Origin: Rhodospirillales bacterium | GTDB lineage: Bacteria > Pseudomonadota > Alphaproteobacteria > Rhodospirillales > UBA2165 | Assembly (NCBI GenBank): GCA_022823235.1 | Contig: JAJDXO010000030.1 | Coordinates: forward strand, 225,762 to 289,761 | Reading direction: 5' to 3' | DNA length: 64,000 nt | Part shown: positions 25,936-35,462 of the stretch, piece by piece | Position numbering within the stretch: position 1 is the stretch's first letter | How the letters are laid out: the number at the start of each line of letters is the position of its first letter | Program-made: the position numbers and the translations under genes | Notes under the pieces: model-generated | What the model was told of the DNA's origin: nothing | Seen by the model: the letters and a program-made list of their open reading frames with translations, nothing else | The model's database searches: none

Positions 25936-27577
25936 TCAACGACAAACTGTCGGCGACCTCGTCGCGGCATTTCTCCACGCCGGCGGCGTCGGCGCCGCCT
26001 TCGGCGTCATCAGCATCCACAACATGCCGATCCTGGATGCAATCGGCCGGGCCGGCAAAATCCGGTTCGTCCCAAGCCGGGGCGAGGCGGGCGCGGTCAA
26101 CATGGCGGACGCCTATGCGCGGGTCGGCAATCGCCTGGGCGTCTGTTTCACCAGCACCGGCACGGGGGCCGGCAACGGGGCCGGCGCGCTGGTCGAGGCG
26201 GAGACCGCCGGAACGCCGCTGCTGCACATTACCGGCCAGATCGACACGCCTTACCTCGACAAGGGCATGGCCTACATCCACGAGGCCAAGGCACAGTTGA
26301 AAATGTTGGAGGCCGTCTCGAAGGCCGCGTTCCGCATTTCGAAGCCGGAAGTGGCGCTGGACGTGCTCCGCATCGCGGCGCAAATGGCGCTGACGGCCCC
26401 CAACGGGCCGGTGAGCGTGGAGATTCCGGCGGATGTCCAGGCGGCCGCCGTGGATATTCCCGATGACGTTTCGCCTCTCGACGTGCCGTTGATCCGGCCG
26501 GACCCGGCGGACCTGGATGAACTGGCGGCAACCGTGCGGGAGGCCAGGCGGCCGCTGCTGTGGCTCGGCGGCGGCGCCCGTCACGCCGGTGGCGCGGTCG
26601 CCAGGCTGTTGGACAAGGGCGTCGGCGTGGTGACCTCGGTGAACGGCCGGGGGGTCGTCAGCGAGGATCACCCGTTGAGCCTCGGTGCATTCAACATGAC
26701 ACCCGAATCCGAAGCCTTCTATGAGACCTTGGATGCCGTTGTCGTGGCGGGCTCACGCCTTCGCAGCAACGAGACCCGCAACTACAAGCTCCCGTTCCCG
26801 AAGACATTGGTGCGGATAGATGCCGACCCGGCGTCCAGGAACCGGTGTTTCAGGAGCTCGCAGTTCATCTGCGCCGACACGGCCCTTGTGCTGGAAGGTC
26901 TCGCGGAGCGGCTTACCGACGGGCCGAAGATCGACAACTCCTATGCACGGGACCTTGCCGGGGCCAAAGCGGCGGCTGAAGAACGGACACGGGACGAATT
27001 GGGACCATATGCGGACATTTGCGCCGCATTGCAGGGCGTAACGCCGGCAAATGCGCCCTGGGTGCGGGACATCACCCTGTCCAACAGCACCTGGGGAAAC
27101 AGACTGTTTCGAATTCATGGTCCCCACGACGGCATTCATGCGCTGGGCGGCGGAATCGGACAGGGGGTTCCCATGGGGGTCGGCGCGGCGGTGGCCGCGC
27201 CCGGCCGGAAACCGGTTCTGCTCACCGGCGACGGCGGCCTCATGTTGTGCGTCAGCGAGTTGGCGACCGCCGTTCAGGAGAACGCGGATATCGCCATCAT
27301 TCTGATGAACGACGGCGGTTACGGGGTGATCAAGAACATCCAGGACGCCAAGTTCGGCGGCCGGCATTATTTCGCGGACATGCGGAACCCGGATTTTGCG
27401 GCGCTTTGCGCCGGCATCGATCTGCCCCACCGGCTGGTAAAGGACACCGGCTCATTTGCCGACGCAGCCGCGGAAGCCATCGCGGTCGATGGTCCGGCCG
27501 TGGTCGAAGTGGATATGTTGTCGGTTGGACCGTTCAAAAAGCCTTTCGGCGGCCCGCCGCCGCCCAAGGCAGACTAG
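25928..27577 (+). CDS. Thiamine-diphosphate enzyme (acetolactate synthase/benzoylformate decarboxylase-like)
   Basis: 549 aa with three-domain ThDP architecture. Catalytic Glu in SRGEAGAVNMADAYAR near residue 55; central domain DPADLDELAATV onward; ThDP-Mg motif GDGGLML...MNDGGYG near residues 436-465. TTG start at 25928 overlaps the previous stop and is supported by GGAGGAG nine bases upstream. Possibly a 2-oxoacid decarboxylase or C-C lyase finishing the pathway. Its stop shares a CTAG with the convergent coxL-like gene. Confidence 0.88.
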   Translation: MSDQRQTVGDLVAAFLHAGGVGAAFGVISIHNMPILDAIGRAGKIRFVPSRGEAGAVNMADAYARVGNRLGVCFTSTGTGAGNGAGALVEAETAGTPLLHITGQIDTPYLDKGMAYIHEAKAQLKMLEAVSKAAFRISKPEVALDVLRIAAQMALTAPNGPVSVEIPADVQAAAVDIPDDVSPLDVPLIRPDPADLDELAATVREARRPLLWLGGGARHAGGAVARLLDKGVGVVTSVNGRGVVSEDHPLSLGAFNMTPESEAFYETLDAVVVAGSRLRSNETRNYKLPFPKTLVRIDADPASRNRCFRSSQFICADTALVLEGLAERLTDGPKIDNSYARDLAGAKAAAEERTRDELGPYADICAALQGVTPANAPWVRDITLSNSTWGNRLFRIHGPHDGIHALGGGIGQGVPMGVGAAVAAPGRKPVLLTGDGGLMLCVSELATAVQENADIAIILMNDGGYGVIKNIQDAKFGGRHYFADMRNPDFAALCAGIDLPHRLVKDTGSFADAAAEAIAVDGPAVVEVDMLSVGPFKKPFGGPPPPKAD

Positions 27578-29874
27578 GAATTCTTGGCCAGCGCCGCCTT
27601 TACCCGCGGCGGGGACAGCGGCAGGGCGGCCACCCGCACCCCCGTCGCGTCGAACAATGCATTGGCGATGGCCGGCGCAACCGGCAGCATGCCGCCCTCG
27701 CCCATTCCCTTGGCGCCGAAGGGGCCGGGCCCGTGCCCTTGCTCCTGGGTGATGGAGACGAATTCCGCCGGCAGGTCCTGGGCCATGGGCACGCGGTAGG
27801 CGAACGCGTCGCCGTTCATGAGCCGCGTTCCGTCGTAGACCATTTCCTCGAACAAGGCCTGACCCAGGCCCATGATCGCGGCGCCTTCGTCCTGTCCCCG
27901 ACAGACGAGGGGGTTGATGGCTTGGCCGGCGTCTCCCGAAACCACCAGCTTATGGACGGTGATGAGACCGGTATCGGGGTCTACCTCGATATCCGCAGCC
28001 CCCCAGCCCAATTCCCAGAAGACGCATTGCGTTTCCAGGGGTGCGGAATGATCGGTCTCCGCCTTGTGGAAGCCGTCGGCGGTAAATTCCCAGCCCGTGC
28101 CGCCGAAATGTCCCATGATCATCGGCGCCAGCGGCAGGGCTTCATTGCCCTTGCGAATGTGCCAATCCTCGAGGTCGAGGTCTTGCGGTTCGGCGCCCAG
28201 GCGGTCGGCGGCAAAATCCAGCACCTGCGCTCTGAGCGACCGGGCGGCCCTTTCCACGGCCTGGCCCATGACCGAAATGGCCGAACTGGCATTCGTGCCC
28301 TGGTCGTACGGCGTGTGGTCGGTATTGATCGGCATGTAACGGACCCGTCCCGCCGGCGCGCCCAATATTTCGGCGACGACGGCGGAGAGCGCCGAATGAG
28401 CGCCCTGGCCGATCTCCACCGTGCCGCAATGAAGGAATATATCGCCGAAAGTGGACACCTTGATGCGGGCCTGCGCCGGCTTGTTCACCCCGCCGCCGTC
28501 CTTGAAGCCGAGCGCCAGACCGACCCCCCGGTTGGGGACGGGATTTTTCTTGCGATCGTGGTAGCCGATTTCGCGGGCGACCAATTCCAGTCCTGCGCGG
28601 AGGTCGCTGTCCATGCCGCTCTCGCCGGGCACGAACGGCTCGCCGAGATCGATCAGGTTCTTCATGCGAAATTCAAGCGGATCCATACCCAGGCGGTCGG
28701 CGATCATGTCCATCTGGGATTCGCACGCCCAGCTTGTCTGGGTGCCGCCGAAGCCCCGGAATGGTCCGGCGGGCGCCGTATTGGTCATGACGCAGTCGCA
28801 GGACGTCCTGATGTGCCGGTAACGGTAGGGTCCGGGAATCCGATAACCGGCCTTCTCGGCGACCAACGGGCTTGCATCGGAGTAGGCGCCGGAATCCAGG
28901 AAAATCTCGCTATCGCGGGCAACCAGCGTGCCGTCGTTCATCACCCCGGTCTTCAGTTTCAGGACCGCCGCGTGCTGGGTGTTGGTGAGAAAGTTCTCGT
29001 CGTGGGTGAGGGCGAACCGGACCGGCCGGCCGGTCATCCGCGCGAGCAGTATGGCGATGGGTTCCGCTTTGCAGTTGTTTTTCGAGCCGTAGCCGCCGCC
29101 CACAAACGGGACGCGGACGCTGATACTGTTCTCGGGCAGCTTGAACACCCGGCCCAGTTCCTTGCGGAGCGCGAAGGGATTCTGACAGCTGGTCGACACT
29201 TCGATCCTGTCGCCGTCCAGCCATTGGGCGACCGCGGCGAAGGGTTCCAGGTGGAAATGCTGCATGCGGGAGAAGTGAAAGGTGTCTTCGAAAACATGGT
29301 CGCAGGTCTCGAAGACGTCCGGCGAACCGGTCTCGTAGTTGAACCGGTAGCACACGTTGGGCCGGGGGCGAAGCTCGGCCGAGGCGCCGGTGCCATAGGC
29401 AGGGACGATCCCCATGGGCGCCTCTTCGAACAGTTCGGCCGCGCCGTCGGAGAGTGCGTCTTCGATCGAGGCGACCGGCGGAAGTTCTTCGTACTCGACC
29501 TTGATCAAGCGCAGCGCCGCATCGGCGATGGCCTCGGTTTCGGCGGCGACCGCCGCCACCGTGTCGCCCTCGTACCGCACCTTGTCCAACGCGACGATGG
29601 GCTGATCCTTGATGAAATAGCCGTAGGTCGGTGCGATATCATCGCCGATCCCGTCGCCGGTCAGAACCGCATGAACACCGGGCAACTCGCGGGCGGCCGA
29701 GGCATCTATGCCGACAAGCCGGGCATGGGCGATTGCGCTCCGCAGCGCCTTGGCGTGCAGCATGCCGGGCAGCGATATGTCGGTCGTGTAGCCGGCCTTG
29801 CCGCGCACCTTTTCCCGCGCGTCCTTGCGCCGCGCCGGCCGGCCGACAACTTCGAGGCGCGCGCTTTCGTTCAT
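27574..29874 (-). CDS. Xanthine dehydrogenase-family Mo-binding subunit (CoxL-like)
   Basis: 766-aa large subunit of a molybdenum hydroxylase. Seen: PFVGGGYGSKN (family GGGFGxK), PFRGFGG, GQGAHSALS near the Mo-cofactor, and the catalytic Glu loop GPFGAKGMGEGG near residue 735. It lacks the AYRCSFR loop of true CO dehydrogenase, so the substrate is probably an N-heterocycle or aldehyde. It overlaps the small-subunit gene by 4 bases (ATGA). Confidence 0.9.
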   Translation of the reverse strand: MNESARLEVVGRPARRKDAREKVRGKAGYTTDISLPGMLHAKALRSAIAHARLVGIDASAARELPGVHAVLTGDGIGDDIAPTYGYFIKDQPIVALDKVRYEGDTVAAVAAETEAIADAALRLIKVEYEELPPVASIEDALSDGAAELFEEAPMGIVPAYGTGASAELRPRPNVCYRFNYETGSPDVFETCDHVFEDTFHFSRMQHFHLEPFAAVAQWLDGDRIEVSTSCQNPFALRKELGRVFKLPENSISVRVPFVGGGYGSKNNCKAEPIAILLARMTGRPVRFALTHDENFLTNTQHAAVLKLKTGVMNDGTLVARDSEIFLDSGAYSDASPLVAEKAGYRIPGPYRYRHIRTSCDCVMTNTAPAGPFRGFGGTQTSWACESQMDMIADRLGMDPLEFRMKNLIDLGEPFVPGESGMDSDLRAGLELVAREIGYHDRKKNPVPNRGVGLALGFKDGGGVNKPAQARIKVSTFGDIFLHCGTVEIGQGAHSALSAVVAEILGAPAGRVRYMPINTDHTPYDQGTNASSAISVMGQAVERAARSLRAQVLDFAADRLGAEPQDLDLEDWHIRKGNEALPLAPMIMGHFGGTGWEFTADGFHKAETDHSAPLETQCVFWELGWGAADIEVDPDTGLITVHKLVVSGDAGQAINPLVCRGQDEGAAIMGLGQALFEEMVYDGTRLMNGDAFAYRVPMAQDLPAEFVSITQEQGHGPGPFGAKGMGEGGMLPVAPAIANALFDATGVRVAALPLSPPRVKAALAKNS

Positions 29875-30362
29875 CGCATCGTTCCCGGGTTCGCGGCCTC
29901 CGCGGCCCTGGCGACCGCTTCGACGATCATCTCATAGCCGGTGCAGCGGCAGATGTTGGAGCTCAACCACTTTCGGATGGTCTCGCCGGAGGGGTTGGGG
30001 TCCCGGTCCAGCAGCGCCCGGGCGAGCATGATCATGCCCGAAGTGCAGTAGCCGCACTGGAACGCACTGAGATCGGCGAAGGCCGCCTGTACGGGATCGA
30101 GTTCACCATCGGCATCCTCCAGGCCTTCAACCGTCCGGATTTCCGATCCGTCGGCCTCGAAGGCATAGGCCGAACACGACGCCACCGGGACGCCGTCGAG
30201 ATGGATTGTGCACGCGCCGCAGACCGCGTGGCCGCAGGCGATCTTGGTGCCGGTCAGCCCGCAGGCCTCGCGGATGAAGTCGGCCAGGGTGGTCGAGGCC
30301 GGCACATCGGCCGCGACGGGCTCACCGTTGACGGTGCAGGTGATGGAGACGGTATCGCTCAC
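29871..30362 (-). CDS. Mo-hydroxylase [2Fe-2S] subunit (CoxS-like)
   Basis: 163 aa carrying two [2Fe-2S] clusters. The plant-type N-terminal site is CGHAVCGAC plus a later Cys in VASCSAY. The C-terminal four-helix site is QCGYCTSGM and NICRCTGYE. Forms the electron path from the Mo subunit to the FAD subunit. Gene order M-S-L matches the family. Confidence 0.93.
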   Translation of the reverse strand: MSDTVSITCTVNGEPVAADVPASTTLADFIREACGLTGTKIACGHAVCGACTIHLDGVPVASCSAYAFEADGSEIRTVEGLEDADGELDPVQAAFADLSAFQCGYCTSGMIMLARALLDRDPNPSGETIRKWLSSNICRCTGYEMIVEAVARAAEAANPGTMR

Positions 30363-30365
30363 GAA

Positions 30366-31175
30366 TCAACCCTTCGCCAGCCGGGCCCGCTGCCGTGTCA
30401 GCAGCGCCGCGCCCGTTCCCGATACATAGTCGCGGGTCAGCAGCACGTCGTTGAATTCCCCGGGAAGGCCGGAAAACCGGGTCTCGGCCGAGTCGCCCGG
30501 ATCGCCGGACAGCAACGCCGGCCGGAGGAACCGGGTGCCCACCGCGACCCGTTCGGTCCCGCCGCCGGCGGCGGCCTGGGTCATCCACGGCCGGAGAGTC
30601 CGGTCGTAATCCAGCGCCAGACCCTCGGTCAGCGGGATTTCAATTTCGGTCAGCAGTGAGCGATCCAAATCCCCGGCCGTCCAGATATCCGTCGCCGCCA
30701 GCTCTCGCCGGCCAACCGAAGACTCGAAGACCAGCCGGGCATCCAGGGCAGCCAGCAGGATCGGTACTTCGTAGGCCGTCCGCCGGGCGACGACGTTGCC
30801 GCCGATGGTCGCCCGGAACCGGATGCGGACATTGGCGATGGCGCCCAACGCCTCGGCCAATCCGGGGATCGCCGTCACTTGATCATGGGTGCTCAGCTCA
30901 TCGAAGGTCGCAAGGGCGCCGATTGCCAACGTCCCGTTTCGGACCTCCGCACCGCGCAAGCCATCAAGAGTATTGAGAGTCAGGAGTGACGGAACGGAAC
31001 GGCCCTCGTGAACCGACAGGCACAGATCGGTACCGCCTGCGTAGCAGATGGGCGGCGTTTCCTCGGACCCTAGAATCCCGACGGCTTCGGCGGTCGTGGT
31101 TGGCCGGAACAGCCGAAACGGCGGAAGTTGCCGCACCGGCGGGAGCATGTTGGGGGATTGGTCGAGCGGGCTCAT
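30366..31175 (-). CDS. Mo-hydroxylase FAD-binding subunit (CoxM-like)
   Basis: 269 aa, FAD domain of the PCMH type. FAD signatures AGGTDL near residue 47 and ATIGGNV near residue 128 are visible. First gene of the three-gene hydroxylase operon. I start it at ATG 31175 because the upstream TTG only adds VP. It reads away from the PQQ-type dehydrogenase gene with about 40 bp between. Confidence 0.9.
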   Translation of the reverse strand: MSPLDQSPNMLPPVRQLPPFRLFRPTTTAEAVGILGSEETPPICYAGGTDLCLSVHEGRSVPSLLTLNTLDGLRGAEVRNGTLAIGALATFDELSTHDQVTAIPGLAEALGAIANVRIRFRATIGGNVVARRTAYEVPILLAALDARLVFESSVGRRELAATDIWTAGDLDRSLLTEIEIPLTEGLALDYDRTLRPWMTQAAAGGGTERVAVGTRFLRPALLSGDPGDSAETRFSGLPGEFNDVLLTRDYVSGTGAALLTRQRARLAKG

Positions 31176-31216
31176 CGGGACCAAGTGTGGCCCGGAAAAG
31201 CCGCCCGCTCAATACG

Positions 31217-32347
31217 TCAGGTGGCGTTCGGCGGCCTAACCCGGAGCAGCTTGCCGTTCCCAGCATCGGTAAGCAGGTAAAGGAAGCCGTCCGGCCCCTG
31301 CCGGACATCCCGGATCCGACCAAACTCACGGTTAAACAGGCGCTCCTCCTTGACCACCTTGCCGTCCTTGACCTCCAGGCGGGCCAACAGCTGGAACCTG
31401 AGGGCGCCGACAAAGATGTTGCCCTTCCAGCGGGGGAACGCATCACCGGTGTAGAACGCCATGCCCGACGGCGCGATGGACGGATCCCAGAAGTAGACCG
31501 GCTGCTCCATGCCCGGCTTGGCGGTGCCTTCGCCGATGGAGCCGCCCCAGTAATGCTTGCCATAGGAAATGATCGGCCAACCGTAATTCTTTCCGGCTTC
31601 GGGGCGGTTGATTTCGTCACCGCCCCGGGCGCCGTGGGCAACGGTCCAGAGGGACCGAGTCTTCGAATTCCAGATGGCGCCTTGTGCATTGCGGTGGCCG
31701 ATGGACCATATTTCCGGCAGGCCCTTCGCGCCGTCGGCGAAGGGATTGTCGGCCGGGATCGACCCGTCCCGGTTGATACGCAGCACCTTGCCGGCGTGAT
31801 CCATGGGGTCCTGGGCGCGGTCCCTCTCGCCGCGATCGCCCGTGGTGATGAACAGCTTCTTGTCCGGCGAAATCACGATGCGCGAGCCAAAGTGCCGTCC
31901 GCCGCCGCTTTTCCGCTTCATGGAAAAAATGACCCGGACCTTTTGGAGCCGCGGGGTTTGGCTGAGGACGATTCGCGCGCGGGCAACCGCCGTGCCTGCA
32001 TCGTCGCCATCGGCGGAGGGCTCGGAATAGCTCAGGAAAATGGTCCGGTTGCTGGCGAAGTCGGGATCGGCGACCACGTCCAGCAGCCCGCCCTGTCCAC
32101 CGACCCATACCTTCGGAACGCCGGCGACCTTGGTGGTTTTTCCGTCGGGGCCGACCCGGTTGAGATCGCCATCCCGTTCCGTAACCAGCATGGAGCGGTC
32201 CGGCAGGAAGGCGAGGCCCCAGGGGTGAGCGAAGCCGGCGGCAACGGTCTCCACGGTGACGTCGTGCAGTTCGGTCTTGAAGACTTGCGCGGCAGCGGGG
32301 GAAATCGCAGAGGCGAGAACGGCGGCGGCGAGAAGGCTGCGTTTCAT
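31217..32347 (-). CDS. PQQ-dependent aldose sugar dehydrogenase-like protein
   Basis: 376 aa, exported. Signal peptide MKRSLLAAAVLASAISPAAA is cleaved near residue 20. The six-bladed beta-propeller shows AHPWGLAFLPD, GGLLDVVADPDF, FGSRIVISPD, LFITTGDRG, and IGHRNAQG, which includes the His region that faces PQQ in soluble glucose dehydrogenase relatives. Periplasmic sugar oxidation is the expected role. No PQQ synthesis genes are in the window. Confidence 0.9.
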   Translation of the reverse strand: MKRSLLAAAVLASAISPAAAQVFKTELHDVTVETVAAGFAHPWGLAFLPDRSMLVTERDGDLNRVGPDGKTTKVAGVPKVWVGGQGGLLDVVADPDFASNRTIFLSYSEPSADGDDAGTAVARARIVLSQTPRLQKVRVIFSMKRKSGGGRHFGSRIVISPDKKLFITTGDRGERDRAQDPMDHAGKVLRINRDGSIPADNPFADGAKGLPEIWSIGHRNAQGAIWNSKTRSLWTVAHGARGGDEINRPEAGKNYGWPIISYGKHYWGGSIGEGTAKPGMEQPVYFWDPSIAPSGMAFYTGDAFPRWKGNIFVGALRFQLLARLEVKDGKVVKEERLFNREFGRIRDVRQGPDGFLYLLTDAGNGKLLRVRPPNAT

Positions 32348-32460
32348 GACATCTGCTCCCTGGTCACGATCTCCCGGACTTCATAAGCAAAACGCCGGAG
32401 CCGGCTGATCCCGTCGATTGCGTCTCACTTAGGCGGGTACGCGGTGACGAGCCGGCCGGA

Positions 32461-34785
32461 TTACACGGAGTCTTGAACGATTTCCGGCGGTGTGAAGGCC
32501 CGGATCGGCGGAACGTCCCCTTCGAATTTCTCCACCTCGACCAACGCCGACATGGCCGACGGTCCCTGGGCCAGCTTGGATGTCCCCTTATCGGGGGTCA
32601 GGACGTTGGGATTGCCGTGGACGTCCAGGCTTCCGGGCACGCCGGGTTCCACGGGATCGAACCACGCGCCGGTGGGCAGGCGCACGACGCCGGCGCGGAT
32701 TTCGTCGGTGACGACGGCACCCGCGAGGCAGCTTCCCCGGTCGTTGTAGAGCCGGACGATATCGCCGGTCTCGATGCCGCGCGCCGCGGCATCTTCCGGG
32801 CTGATATGCATGGGCTCGCGTCCCTTCACCTTGTTGCCTTTGGAGTAACCGCCGTTGTCGAACTGGCTGTGCAGCCGCGTGTGCGGCTGGTTGCTGATCA
32901 GGTGCAGCGGGTAGGTGCCGGTGAGCGCGCCGCCCAGCCATTCCACGGGTTCCTGCCATACCGGATGGCCCGGACAGTCGTCGTAGCCGAAGCTGTCGAC
33001 GGTCTCGGAGAATATCTCGATCCTGCCCGTCGGCGTGTGTAGCGGCGATCCTTCCGGATCCGCCCGGAAAGCACCCATGTACGGCTGCGGCTCCGGCTCG
33101 GGCAGCCGGATGTGCCCGGCCTCCCAAAACTCCTCGAAGGAAGGCGTCTCGATGCCGCTTTCGCTGGCGGCCTGGCGGAACCGGTCATAGATGTGCTCGA
33201 TCCATTCCTGCTCGTTCCGGCCCTCGGTAAATTCCTCGCCGCAGCCCAGGCGCCCGGCAAGACCCGAGAAAGTCCGGTAATCGGGCCGCGAGTTGCCAAA
33301 GGGCTCGATCGCTTTCTGCATGGCGAACATGTAGCTGTCGGTTCGCGAGACGCCGATGTCGTTGCGTTCCAGCATTATGGCAGCCGGGAAGATGATGTCC
33401 GCGTGCCGCGCGTTGGCGTTCCACCACGGTTCATGGACGATGATGGTTTCCGGTTTCTGCCAGGCCCGGACCAGCCGGTTGATGTCCTGGTGATGGTGGA
33501 ACGGGTTGCCGCCGCACCAATAGACCATCCGAATGTCCGGATAGACGCGGTCCATGCCGTCATATTGATAGGCGCCGCCCGGGTTGAGCAGCATATCGGA
33601 GATTCGGGCGACGGGGATGAAGTCCCGCACCTCGTTCGGCAGCAGCGGGAAGGTCGGTTTGGCGATAATGGTCCGCTGGCGGCCGATCAAATTGACTGCG
33701 CCGTATCCGAACCCGACGCCGCCGCCGGGGGTTCCGATCTGGCCCAGCATGGCGGCGAGCGTCATCGCCATCCAGAAGGCCTGTTCACCGTGATCACTGC
33801 GTTGGCAGGACCAACTCAGGTTCAACTGCGTCACCTTGGCGGCCATTTCCCGTGCCAGCGAGGCGATGGCGTCCGCCTCCATGCCGCTGATTTCGGCGGC
33901 CCATTCGGGCGTCTTGGGTTTCCCGTCGCTCTCGCCGGTAAGGTAGGGGGCGAATTTGTCGAACCCCGTGCAGTATTTGTCGAGGAACGCCTGGTCGTGC
34001 AGCCCCTCGGTGTAGAGCACATGGGCCATACCCAACATGATCGCCACATCCGTATTCGGCCGGGGATGGTGCCATTCGGCATTGACCATGTCGTCGAGAT
34101 CGCTGCGGATCGGCGAGATGTTGACGAATTTGACGCCCCGCTCCGCGCACAGCTTGAGCGCTTCCGGCATGTGATGCCGGCCCATGCCGCCGCCTTCGAC
34201 CTGGGTGTTCTTGAGCGGGATGCCGCCGAAGCAGACGAACAACTCGGTATTTTCGGCCAACATCTTCATCGGCGTGTTGGTGTCCATCTGCTCGAATGCG
34301 CCCATCCCGACGATGTGCGGCAGGATGACCTCGGCCGCCGCGAGGCTGTAGGTTTCCCTGCTCGCCACGTAGCCGCCCGCCGCCGACATGAAGCGGTGGA
34401 GCTGGCTGACCGCATGATGGAATCGGCCGGCGCTCGACCAGCCGTAGGACCCCGCATAGATGGCGCCATTGCCGTGTTCCCTGCGGATACGGTCGATCTC
34501 TCCCGCGGCCAGGTCGAGTGCCCGGTCCCAGGAGACCGCAACGAAAGGCCCGTTGCCCCGGCCGCCATTGTGGTCGAGGGGGCCGTTGTCGAGCCACGCC
34601 TTTCTCACCATCGGTTGGGAGATTCGGACCGCGTCTTCGATGGCCTGCGGCATGCCGGCGCCGATGGGCGAGGGGTCGGGGTCCTGATCGAACGGCCGCA
34701 GGGCCTGGACCTTGCCGTGCTCCACGTCGACATCGTAGGCGCCCCAGTGGGTCGCCGTCCTATGGGTTTGTTTCGATTGGCTCAT
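32461..34785 (-). CDS. Molybdopterin oxidoreductase, BisC/DMSO reductase type
   Basis: 774 aa Mo-bis-MGD enzyme. No N-terminal [4Fe-4S] cysteines and no twin-Arg signal, so it is cytoplasmic like biotin sulfoxide reductase. The likely Mo ligand is Ser in YGWSSAGRF near residue 115. Also seen are WCGGNPFHHHQD and the C-terminal cofactor cap LHSQFDNGGYSK. Its start overlaps the ABM-domain gene by 4 bases. Could reduce an S- or N-oxide, perhaps methionine or biotin sulfoxide. Confidence 0.9.
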   Translation of the reverse strand: MSQSKQTHRTATHWGAYDVDVEHGKVQALRPFDQDPDPSPIGAGMPQAIEDAVRISQPMVRKAWLDNGPLDHNGGRGNGPFVAVSWDRALDLAAGEIDRIRREHGNGAIYAGSYGWSSAGRFHHAVSQLHRFMSAAGGYVASRETYSLAAAEVILPHIVGMGAFEQMDTNTPMKMLAENTELFVCFGGIPLKNTQVEGGGMGRHHMPEALKLCAERGVKFVNISPIRSDLDDMVNAEWHHPRPNTDVAIMLGMAHVLYTEGLHDQAFLDKYCTGFDKFAPYLTGESDGKPKTPEWAAEISGMEADAIASLAREMAAKVTQLNLSWSCQRSDHGEQAFWMAMTLAAMLGQIGTPGGGVGFGYGAVNLIGRQRTIIAKPTFPLLPNEVRDFIPVARISDMLLNPGGAYQYDGMDRVYPDIRMVYWCGGNPFHHHQDINRLVRAWQKPETIIVHEPWWNANARHADIIFPAAIMLERNDIGVSRTDSYMFAMQKAIEPFGNSRPDYRTFSGLAGRLGCGEEFTEGRNEQEWIEHIYDRFRQAASESGIETPSFEEFWEAGHIRLPEPEPQPYMGAFRADPEGSPLHTPTGRIEIFSETVDSFGYDDCPGHPVWQEPVEWLGGALTGTYPLHLISNQPHTRLHSQFDNGGYSKGNKVKGREPMHISPEDAAARGIETGDIVRLYNDRGSCLAGAVVTDEIRAGVVRLPTGAWFDPVEPGVPGSLDVHGNPNVLTPDKGTSKLAQGPSAMSALVEVEKFEGDVPPIRAFTPPEIVQDSV

Positions 34786-35390
34786 GTCAGGGCCTCGTAA
34801 TCTCTCTCATCGTATAATGCCCCGGAGAGGGGTGCGATTGCACGCCGAAAGGCAACGGTGGCATCGCGTCCGGTATGCGCGCGCCGGGCGCCGGCGTTTT
34901 CCCAGATTTCCACCAAAGACATATGATTGGGACGGTCGAACTGGCTGAACGCAACACATCTGATATTGCCGTCCTCGCTTCGGGCCGCCTCGCAGTGGGC
35001 GGAAACCAGAGCGGCGCCTTCGCCGGTGTTGGGCGGGGTGACGTCGATATGAGTAATGACGTAGGTGAAGTCACCGGATTTGCCCGAATAGCCGGTGACC
35101 GACAAAGGAGCATGAACCCGTTCGTCGTAGGGCGCCGCCAACAGCGGCTCCAGGCCGTTCCGAAACTCGCTGACGTGGCTGGAAGAAATGTGGGCCAAAC
35201 GGGCGGCTTCGTCGCTCCATGTCTCCAATAGGGCGAATTGGCCGGGATGGTTGACCCGGATGAGCGCGCCGAAGCGTATCTCGCCCAACTCCTGCGCGCA
35301 CACCGCCGCGTGGTGACGGATAACGTCGGCCGCCGCATCCGATTGAGCGGCGAGGGCCTCGATGTAGGCCACGACGTAGACTTCGCTCAT
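34782..35390 (-). CDS. Tandem antibiotic biosynthesis monooxygenase (ABM) domain protein
   Basis: 202 aa made of two ABM/YgiN-like ferredoxin-fold halves (about residues 3-95 and 105-195). Each half ends similarly: ISSSHVSEFRNGLEPLLAAPYDER in the first and the shorter PLSGALYDER in the second, and LLETWSD parallels LVEIWEN. The halves may form a pseudo-dimer. Cofactor-free quinone-type monooxygenase is the family role. Co-translated with the molybdoenzyme; a terminator precedes it, so it has its own promoter. Confidence 0.8.
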   Translation of the reverse strand: MSEVYVVAYIEALAAQSDAAADVIRHHAAVCAQELGEIRFGALIRVNHPGQFALLETWSDEAARLAHISSSHVSEFRNGLEPLLAAPYDERVHAPLSVTGYSGKSGDFTYVITHIDVTPPNTGEGAALVSAHCEAARSEDGNIRCVAFSQFDRPNHMSLVEIWENAGARRAHTGRDATVAFRRAIAPLSGALYDERDYEALT

Positions 35391-35404
35391 CCCGAAGGTC
35401 CCCG

Positions 35405-35432
35405 AAAAAAGGGCGGTGCAACCCGCACCGCC
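35405..35432 (-). terminator. Rho-independent terminator after the selenoprotein gene
   Basis: On the minus strand an 8-bp perfect stem GGCGGTGC/GCACCGCC with loop GGGTT is followed by C and six T. It lies 30 bp after the stop at 35463 and upstream of the next gene start at 35390, so it separates the two transcripts. Confidence 0.85.
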
Positions 35433-35462
35433 TCGTCATTGAACCCATGGGGGTCTGCCGGG

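Noticed and set aside
27019..29937. 972-codon open frame on the plus strand
   Set aside because: It is antisense to the well-supported coxL-like gene; its Gly/Arg/His-rich composition is the usual shadow of a high-GC gene.
27574..31175. Form-I carbon monoxide dehydrogenase
   Set aside because: The large subunit lacks the AYRCSFR active-site loop of form I CoxL.
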